The notes under the pieces: generated by a model
The model's database searches: none
Told to the model about the DNA's origin: nothing
What the model saw: the letters and a program-made list of their open reading frames with translations, nothing else
Program-made: the position numbers and the translations under genes
Assembly (NCBI GenBank): GCA_023230175.1
Contig: JALNXV010000079.1
Coordinates: 1 to 11,647 of the forward strand
Direction of reading: 5' to 3'
Origin: Candidatus Cloacimonadota bacterium
Lineage (GTDB): Bacteria; Cloacimonadota; Cloacimonadia; Cloacimonadales; WRIO01
Length of the DNA: 11,647 bases
Shown: positions 8,089 through 11,647 of the stretch, piece after piece
How positions within the stretch are numbered: the first letter of the stretch is position 1
How the letters are laid out: each line of letters begins with the position of its first letter

Positions 8089-9057
8089 TTAGAACCAGTT
8101 GAAGTTATCCTTTGTTTCAGGATAAGCAACTGGGGTCGGAAGCTTGGTCCAGCCTTCTTCGGCTGTTCCCTGGATTACTTTATAGAGAGTCTCAACAGCA
8201 AGTTTCGCCTCTGCAACAGGATCCTGAGTTGAACAAGCAGACAGCCATCCCGAGGCAAGAGCATCATAAAGGACCTTATTGGATCCCATTGCGATGATCT
8301 TCACATCACCAGGCTTCAAGCCAGCCGCTTCAAGAGCTGACATGATTCCAGTAAGCATTCCACCATCATGAGAAACGATGCAATCAATCTTTCCACCTTT
8401 GGATCTAACCCCATAAGCAGTAAGCATATCAGTCATCTTTGTCATAGCAAGTTCAGCCTGGAAGTTGCAGTCCTGCCTATCAAGCCATACATACTCAGAA
8501 CTCAGATCCTCGGCAAGAGCATCATTGATATACAGAGTCTGCATATGTCCAGCAGTTCCTTCAATACCAACCAGGTTGCAACCATCAGGGAAGAGCTCCT
8601 TTACTGTTGCTGCCATTGTATGACCATGAGAAGAAGCATCCGGCCCGACATAATACTTCATACCGACTTCCTTGATCTTGTCACCTGTGTAGGCATTTAC
8701 ACCAACCCAAGCGATGCCAGAATCATTCAAGGCTTCGATTACAGGCAGAGCTCCATCAACATCAGCAGGGAAATACAGAAATCCGTCATAACCTTCAGCT
8801 ATGGCAAGATTGGCATGCTCAAGTTGTGTCTGCTGGTTTCCGTTTCCATCAAGAATTGTGAGTTCCATTCCAAGCGCTTCAGCTGTTTTCTGAGCTGACG
8901 GATTGTAAGCAGCACAATACGGGGCTGTGTAATATGCATTTGAAAGCATTATCTTCAGTTTCCCATCATCTTTCTTTTCCGCTTCCGCAGTTCCATTGGC
9001 AAACACCATCGCACTGCACAGAACAAGAACCATTACAATAGAAATGATTTTTTTCAT
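8089..9057 (-). CDS. Periplasmic sugar-binding protein of ABC transporter (Peripla_BP_4-like)
   Basis: A 322-residue secreted solute-binding protein of the ribose/galactose class. Seen: signal peptide MKKIISIVMVLVLCSAMVFA with probable signal peptidase I cleavage before NGTAEAEKK. The cysteine at 14 is not in a good lipobox. The mature domain begins KLKIMLSNAYYTAPY and continues with the QTQLEHANLAIAEGYDGFLYFPAD block (about 75-98) typical of type I sugar-binding proteins, and IVSHDGGMLTGIMSALEAAG in lobe 2. It is the first gene of the operon, with a strong GGAGGAG ribosome-binding site and a leader of about 110 nt containing two LacI-type operators. Substrate unknown; the operon's mutarotase suggests a rhamnose-like or other deoxysugar. 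The post-cleavage residues are reminiscent of spirochaete binding proteins. Confidence 0.93.
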   Translation of the reverse strand: MKKIISIVMVLVLCSAMVFANGTAEAEKKDDGKLKIMLSNAYYTAPYCAAYNPSAQKTAEALGMELTILDGNGNQQTQLEHANLAIAEGYDGFLYFPADVDGALPVIEALNDSGIAWVGVNAYTGDKIKEVGMKYYVGPDASSHGHTMAATVKELFPDGCNLVGIEGTAGHMQTLYINDALAEDLSSEYVWLDRQDCNFQAELAMTKMTDMLTAYGVRSKGGKIDCIVSHDGGMLTGIMSALEAAGLKPGDVKIIAMGSNKVLYDALASGWLSACSTQDPVAEAKLAVETLYKVIQGTAEEGWTKLPTPVAYPETKDNFNWF

Positions 9058-9130
9058 TTTCTCCTCCTATTTTTTGTATATTGCCCAAGCAATATCAAAC
9101 GCTGTAATAAAGGAAAAAGGAATGATTATC

Positions 9131-9146
9131 ATGAAAACGTTTTCAT
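9131..9146. promoter_or_regulatory. cre-like LacI-family operator
   Basis: A perfect 16-bp palindrome, ATGAAAACGTTTTCAT, with a central CG. It matches the general LacI/CcpA operator pattern (WTGNAANCGNWWNCW). It lies in the operon leader, about 25-40 nt downstream of the predicted transcription start, where a bound repressor would block elongation. Its half-site (TGAAAAC) differs from that of the other two operators (TGGTATC), so it may serve a second, more global LacI-type regulator. Confidence 0.7.
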
Positions 9147-9150
9147 AAAA

Positions 9151-9164
9151 TGGTATCGTTCCCA
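9151..9164. promoter_or_regulatory. Operator O1 for the adjacent LacI-type repressor
   Basis: TGGTATCGTTCCCA has a central CG and an intact left half-site identical to that of the operator at 9319-9332 (12 of 14 positions match overall). It sits just downstream of the predicted start site of the sugar operon, 4 bp from the cre-like palindrome. The position and the sharing with the repressor's own upstream region suggest local repression. Confidence 0.6.
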
Positions 9165-9177
9165 CTTTCCTATCATT

Positions 9178-9207
9178 ATTATCAATCCACTTTCAACGAG
9201 TTGTCAA
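9178..9207 (-). promoter_or_regulatory. Sigma-70-type promoter of the sugar operon
   Basis: On the minus strand a perfect -35 TTGACA (9202-9207) is followed after 18 nt by -10 GATAAT (9178-9183), five of six consensus bases. Transcription should start near 9171, giving a leader of roughly 110 nt that holds both operators before the binding-protein start codon. Confidence 0.75.
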
Positions 9208-9283
9208 GGAAAATCTATATCTTTTTGTATTTCCCTATTTTATAACATTTTATAAAAAGTATTCTCAAAACTGTTTTTTTGTG

Positions 9284-9312
9284 TTAACATAGATAAATGT
9301 GTATGTGATATC
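9284..9312 (+). promoter_or_regulatory. Possible promoter of the LacI-type regulator
   Basis: TTAACA (9284-9289) is a good -35, but the element 17 nt downstream, GATATC (9307-9312), is a weak -10. The predicted start would fall at the operator 9319-9332, consistent with autorepression. The surrounding AT-rich DNA offers other candidates, so this is tentative. Confidence 0.35.
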
Positions 9313-9318
9313 CATTTT

Positions 9319-9332
9319 TGGTATCGGTACCA
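9319..9332. promoter_or_regulatory. Operator O2 upstream of the repressor gene
   Basis: TGGTATCGGTACCA is an almost perfect 14-bp palindrome (TGGTA and TACCA arms) with the central CG typical of LacI-family sites. It lies 15 bp before the repressor start codon and next to its AGGA ribosome-binding site. It shares TGGTATCG with 9151-9158, and the two centres are 168 bp apart. Confidence 0.68.
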
Positions 9333-9347
9333 TTATAGGAAGAAACA

Positions 9348-10355
9348 ATGAGTTCAATTAAAGATGTGGCTAGATTAGCGGGGACTTCAACCTCCACAGC
9401 TTCACGGGTGATTGCAAAAAATGGGCCAGTGAAGGCAGAAACAAGAGAAAGGGTTCTCAAAGCCATTGAAATGCTTGACTATAAACCTAACCTTCTGGCT
9501 TCTGGCTTGCGAGCCAAAAGCGGTCGTTTGATCGGCCTTATCCTTCCTGAATCAATTCATTTTGATTTTGGATTTTTCATTCAATCAATCTCAGGAATTT
9601 GCATGCAATACGACATGGGACTGATCATAGGAAACCATCATAACAATCCAGAACTTGAAAGCAAGCTTTTTGATGATTTCTACAGTAGGAATATTGATGG
9701 ATTGATAATCTCCCCTGCATCAGATGCGAGCCTGCTTGGCAAACGCTTGAAGAACTCCCTTGGAAAAGTTGTTCTAATTGACCGTGAAATTGCCAATTCA
9801 AATTGCAGTAGCGTTACACTAGATAACTACAAAGCCGGCTATCTGATCGGACAGTTTCTAGTCTCAAAAGGACACAAGAAAATCGCCTGTATTACAGGAC
9901 CAAACCATATAAGCATTTCTAGAGACCGCACCATTGGCTTCAAGGATGCCCTGAAAGAGTGCAATGTCTATTTTGATGAGAATTTTGTATTTGAGGGCAA
10001 TTTCAACTATGACTCAAGCGCTGAAGCAATTGATTCCTTTGTGAAGAAGCCAAATTTCAAGGATATTACCGCTATATGGGCGGAAAACGACGTGATGGCA
10101 GTTGGCGCTCTCAAAGAACTGCATAAATTCGGTATCAGCGTTCCAAACGATATTGCCCTAGCGGGAATGGATGGAACAGACATTAGTCTTTTTTCCATTC
10201 CATCAATAACAACCATTTCTCAACCTTTTGGAGAAATGGCTGCAAAAGCTGTCGAGTTACTTCTGCATCCTGTCTCAAATGAACCTGTAAAAGTCAAATT
10301 CGAACCTGTCCTCATACCTAGAGAGTCTACTGATAAGGTTTTCCAATCAATTTGA
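9348..10355 (+). CDS. LacI-family transcriptional repressor
   Basis: A 335-residue DNA-binding regulator of usual family length. Seen: the N-terminal helix-turn-helix IKDVARLAGTSTSTASRVI (4-22), with recognition-helix residues T15, S16 and R20; a hinge helix with the leucine lever in LASGLRAKSG (50-59), which in this family inserts into a central CG step; then a periplasmic-binding-protein-like effector domain starting at GLILPES and ending near VLIPREST. AGGA lies 7 nt before the start. It is divergent from the sugar operon, and LacI-type operators lie on both sides. Inference: it represses the operon until the imported sugar or a derivative binds. Its TGA stop codon lies within the rhaM-end repeat, so the gene ends exactly where the rearranged region begins. 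Confidence 0.95.
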   Translation: MSSIKDVARLAGTSTSTASRVIAKNGPVKAETRERVLKAIEMLDYKPNLLASGLRAKSGRLIGLILPESIHFDFGFFIQSISGICMQYDMGLIIGNHHNNPELESKLFDDFYSRNIDGLIISPASDASLLGKRLKNSLGKVVLIDREIANSNCSSVTLDNYKAGYLIGQFLVSKGHKKIACITGPNHISISRDRTIGFKDALKECNVYFDENFVFEGNFNYDSSAEAIDSFVKKPNFKDITAIWAENDVMAVGALKELHKFGISVPNDIALAGMDGTDISLFSIPSITTISQPFGEMAAKAVELLLHPVSNEPVKVKFEPVLIPRESTDKVFQSI

Positions 10356-10428
10356 AGTACCAGACTTCCTTCAGAAGAGGCTTTGCTCCTTTAATGGGAT
10401 CACGCTCCATGGTCATCACATCCTTCAT
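10347..10428 (-). pseudogene. Truncated rhaM 3' remnant (copy B)
   Basis: On the minus strand, 10428 to 10350 encodes a tail homologous to RhaM residues about 79-104 (MKDVM, then ERDPIKGAKP and the LLKEVWYFK end). The whole N-terminal three quarters, including the catalytic histidine, is missing, and an in-frame stop lies shortly upstream. The normal stop codon is lost: CTA has become CAA on the plus strand. The frame therefore runs on for seven codons into the antisense of the repressor gene. It differs from copy C at four of 69 bases with no gap. It is probably a dead fragment left by an insertion or duplication. Confidence 0.8.
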
Positions 10429-10532
10429 GGCTACTCCCTCATTGCGGCAACTACCCTTTCAAAGAATCATTTTGCAGCTTGAGAACTAGACCAATAATCT
10501 CCTTTTCACCTCAGACCTCGTCATCAAAAGAC

Positions 10533-10573
10533 AATTCAAAAATGAATAATAAATGTAAACCGGAAATGAATTA
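10533..10573. repeat. Imperfect repeat segments flanking the tandem array
   Basis: Two pieces here recur, in swapped order, to the right of the tandem repeat. The piece at 10533-10557 (AATTCAA..AATGAATAAT) matches 10919-10943 at 22 of 25 bases. The piece at 10555-10573 (GTAAACnGGAAAT) matches 10861-10879 at 16 of 19. The AT-richness lowers the significance, but the second piece is not low-complexity. Confidence 0.4.
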
Positions 10574-10615
10574 TTCTCCGGAATGCAAAATTTGAATTTG
10601 CTTTGACCAATCCTG

Positions 10616-10637
10616 TATTTCCCTAAATAGGGAAATA
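10616..10637. repeat. 22-bp palindrome
   Basis: Perfect 10-bp arms, TATTTCCCTA and TAGGGAAATA, are separated by AA. It could be a dyad binding site or a bidirectional hairpin. The 12-mer TGTATTTCCCTA at its left arm also occurs at 9226-9237, in the operon control region. Confidence 0.55.
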
Positions 10638-10677
10638 TTCATGTTGGAAACAGTGAAAACTTCCCGAATTATTTCAG

Positions 10678-10841
10678 GATGCGTAGATCAGGCAGGATCT
10701 GTCCAGAAGTTGCAGAAGTTGCAGGATGCGTAGATCAGGCAGGAGCTGTCCAGAAGTTGCAGGAGTTGCAGGAGTTGCATGATGCGTAGATCAGGCAGGA
10801 GCTGTCCAGAAGTTGCAGAAGTTGCAGGAAGCGTAGATCAG
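10678..10841. repeat. Tandem repeat (47/56-bp minisatellite with nested 9-mers)
   Basis: Three near-identical units start with GATGCGTAGATCAGGCAGGA at 10678, 10725 and 10781. A partial fourth starts at 10828 (GAAGCGTAGATCAG). Unit lengths are 47, 56 and 47 bp. The second unit is longer by exactly one 9-bp nested repeat (AGGAGTTGC type). Each unit ends in two or three copies of that 9-mer. Because 47 is not a multiple of three, no frame stays open, so it is probably non-coding. Copy number is likely to vary between strains. Confidence 0.9.
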
Positions 10842-10939
10842 AAGGTCGATTTGATGAATTGTAAACAGGAAATCATTTACGGGTTCAAGTAAGAATATCA
10901 TATCCGGACTACGAAGATAATTCAATAATGAATAATTAA

Positions 10940-10968
10940 TTTACTTTTGATGTAAAAATGCATATAAT
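10940..10968 (+). promoter_or_regulatory. Promoter of the dinJ-yafQ operon
   Basis: TTTACT (10940-10945), a 17-nt spacer and a perfect TATAAT (10963-10968) lie 36 bp before the antitoxin start. The AT-rich partial dyad around the -10 (ATATAATATAACATAT) is where an antitoxin-toxin complex could bind for autoregulation, but no clear operator is identified. Confidence 0.7.
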
Positions 10969-11004
10969 ATAACATATTTGAAAGATTGAAGGGAGTTTTA
11001 GAAT

Positions 11005-11280
11005 ATGGCAAAGGTTAGCACAACAATAAGAACCGATCAGGATGCAAAGAAGCAGGTGCAGCAGATTTTTTCGAGTTTGGGAATGGATATGTCTACGGCT
11101 GTAAACATCTTTTTTCATCAGGTCATTCGAAATAATGGTTTGCCATTTGAGGTTGTGATGAATACCCCTAATGCTGAAACCGTTGAAGCGATTAAAGAGG
11201 TACAGAGAATGAAAGCAGATCCGTCTATCGGCAAATCATATACGGATGTAGATGCCATGATGAAGGAGTTGCTTGGCTAA
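11005..11280 (+). CDS. dinJ: RelB/DinJ-family antitoxin
   Basis: A 91-residue antitoxin. Seen: an N-terminal ribbon-helix-helix region with KVSTTIRTDQDAKKQVQQIF (3-22) and the family signature LGMDMSTAVNIFFHQVIRNNGLPFEV (25-50), which dimerises and binds DNA in DinJ/RelB proteins. The C-terminal acidic and charged tail (TVEAIKEVQRMKADP onward) is the part that wraps and neutralises the toxin. GGGAG lies 10 nt before the start. The stop overlaps the toxin start by one base (TAATG), the usual antitoxin-first, translationally coupled order. Expected role: neutralise YafQ and repress its own promoter. Confidence 0.94.
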   Translation: MAKVSTTIRTDQDAKKQVQQIFSSLGMDMSTAVNIFFHQVIRNNGLPFEVVMNTPNAETVEAIKEVQRMKADPSIGKSYTDVDAMMKELLG

Positions 11281-11552
11281 TGTATGAGATAAAACCATCT
11301 ACCAAATTCAAAAAGGATTTGAAGCGTGTTCAGCGTAAAGGTTATGACATCTCTTTGCTCACTAGTGTATTAAAAATGCTCGCAGCTGGAGAACCGTTGC
11401 CAGAGAAAAACCGAGATCATGCTTTGGTGGGTAATTACGAGGGGTGCAGAGAGTGCCATATTGCACCTGATTGGCTACTGATTTATGAGGTGGTTGAAGA
11501 GACTGTTTTTTTATATCTGACCCGGACAGGCTCTCATAGCGATTTATTTTAA
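11280..11552 (+). CDS. yafQ: YafQ-family mRNA interferase toxin
   Basis: A 90-residue RelE/ParE-superfamily ribonuclease toxin that, in the family, cleaves mRNA in the ribosomal A site. Seen: the basic N-terminal segment FKKDLKRVQRKG (10-21), RDHALVGNYEGCRECHIAPDWLLIYE (45-70) and the C-terminal TRTGSHSDLF (81-90). H47, H60, D64 and H86 align with E. coli YafQ H50, H63, D67 and H87, the residues needed for catalysis, so the toxin looks intact and active. It starts at the overlapping TAATG, with AAGGAG upstream inside dinJ. No terminator with a T tract follows it. Confidence 0.94.
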   Translation: MYEIKPSTKFKKDLKRVQRKGYDISLLTSVLKMLAAGEPLPEKNRDHALVGNYEGCRECHIAPDWLLIYEVVEETVFLYLTRTGSHSDLF

Positions 11553-11563
11553 GCAAGAGAGAC

Positions 11564-11599
11564 AAGTCTGGTGCTTTATCTATTTGAAGTACCAGACTT
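11564..11599. repeat. Inverted repeat joining the segment end to rhaM copy C
   Basis: AAGTCTGGT (11564-11572) is the perfect reverse complement of ACCAGACTT (11591-11599) within copy C, with an 18-nt loop. The left arm, with a few further matching bases, resembles a short inverted copy of the rhaM end itself. It may be a weak transcription-ending hairpin for yafQ or a scar of the rearrangement. No T tract follows. Confidence 0.5.
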
Positions 11600-11647
11600 C
11601 CTTCAGAAGAGGCTGTGCTCCTGTGATGGGATCACGCTCCATGGTCA
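11579..11647 (-). CDS. rhaM: rhaM paralogue, C-terminal end only (copy C, runs off the window)
   Basis: The minus-strand frame from the right edge to the TAG at 11580-11582 encodes the last 21 residues of a second L-rhamnose mutarotase (TMERDPITGAQP followed by the LLKEVWYFK end). The last 16 codons and the stop are identical in DNA to the operon rhaM. Upstream of them it switches to the sequence of remnant B (ACGCTCCATGGTCA on the plus strand). The frame is open to the window edge, so an intact gene is plausible but unseen. Confidence 0.75.

Larger units (their letters stand above)
10433..10677. other. Non-coding accessory spacer, left part
   Basis: No convincing gene was found in this AT-rich stretch. 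It has a weak hairpin at 10560-10581 (CCGGA and TCCGG arms), a strong palindrome at 10616-10637 and a segment repeated on the far side of the tandem array. A 30-codon frame from ATG 10641, preceded by an AGGGA motif, runs into the tandem repeats and stops at 10733. It is too short and repeat-dependent to call a gene. Confidence 0.5.
10416..11578. mobile_element. Putative inserted segment with toxin-antitoxin genes between two rhaM 3' ends
   Basis: About 1.16 kb lies between copies B and C of the rhaM end, which are direct repeats of 69 aligned bases (65 identical). It contains repeats, palindromes and a dinJ-yafQ operon but no transposase or integrase. The layout resembles an acquired segment that truncated one rhaM end and supplied or duplicated another. 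A tandem duplication followed by deletion would give the same picture. Confidence 0.4.

Noticed and set aside
8037..8129. Longer ATPase start at 8129
   Set aside because: It would overlap the binding-protein gene and read through a hairpin, and it adds 31 residues absent from RbsA proteins. ATG 8036 has a ribosome-binding site.
10641..10733. A 30-codon frame (ATG 10641) with an AGGGA motif upstream, running into the tandem repeat
   Set aside because: Very short, it ends inside repeat unit 2, and the 47-bp unit breaks frame each time. No recognisable protein features.
10678..10841. CRISPR array
   Set aside because: The units are contiguous tandem repeats without unique spacers, and no cas gene is present.
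10416..11578. Chromosomal integron cassette with attC-like sites
   Set aside because: Toxin-antitoxin cargo and repeats prompted the idea, but no attC core pairs (GTTRRRY / RYYYAAC in the right layout) and no integrase were seen.

Overview
The window looks like chromosome from a low-to-moderate GC bacterium, most likely a spirochaete (Sphaerochaeta/Treponema-like). The main hint is the binding-protein signal peptide, which ends in FANGTAEAEKK, a style common in that group. This taxonomic call is an inference and no rRNA or tRNA gene is present to confirm it. Nearly all DNA up to about 10.36 kb is coding. The last 1.3 kb is repeat-rich and carries a toxin-antitoxin pair.

Region 1 (2-9207, minus strand) reads as one nine-gene catabolic operon, transcribed right to left. 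A strong promoter (TTGACA-N18-GATAAT, 9178-9207) drives a periplasmic sugar-binding protein, an RbsA-type double ATPase, two RbsC-type permeases, an M81 (MlrC-like) metallohydrolase, an M24 creatinase/aminopeptidase-fold protein, an Anabaena-sensory-rhodopsin-transducer (ASRT) family protein, a cupin mannose-6-phosphate-isomerase-like protein and an L-rhamnose mutarotase (rhaM). Spacing is tight: an ATGA overlap between the permeases, and Shine-Dalgarno sequences that overlap or abut the preceding stop codons. A perfect 11-bp hairpin sits between the binding-protein and ATPase genes, and an 8-bp GC hairpin sits before rhaM.

Region 2 (9058-10355) is the divergent control region and a LacI-family repressor gene on the plus strand. 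Three LacI-type operators with the pattern TGnnAnCGnTnnCA are visible: two just downstream of the operon promoter and one just upstream of the repressor start. This suggests that the repressor controls both the operon and itself, possibly with a second LacI/CcpA-like protein at the cre-like site.

Region 3 (10347-11647) is a rearranged accessory patch. The 3' end of rhaM occurs three times in the window: in the intact operon copy (1-55), as a truncated remnant abutting the repressor stop codon (10347-10428), and as the end of another rhaM running off the right edge (11579-11647). Between the last two copies lie a 47/56-bp tandem repeat, smaller repeats and palindromes, and a dinJ-yafQ toxin-antitoxin operon.

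Together the operon imports and modifies a sugar-like or sugar-amide compound. The pairing of an anomer mutarotase and a cupin isomerase with two amide-hydrolase-type proteins and an ASRT sugar sensor, with no kinase or aldolase in view, is the most interesting functional puzzle. The duplicated rhaM ends around the toxin-antitoxin segment are the most interesting structural one.
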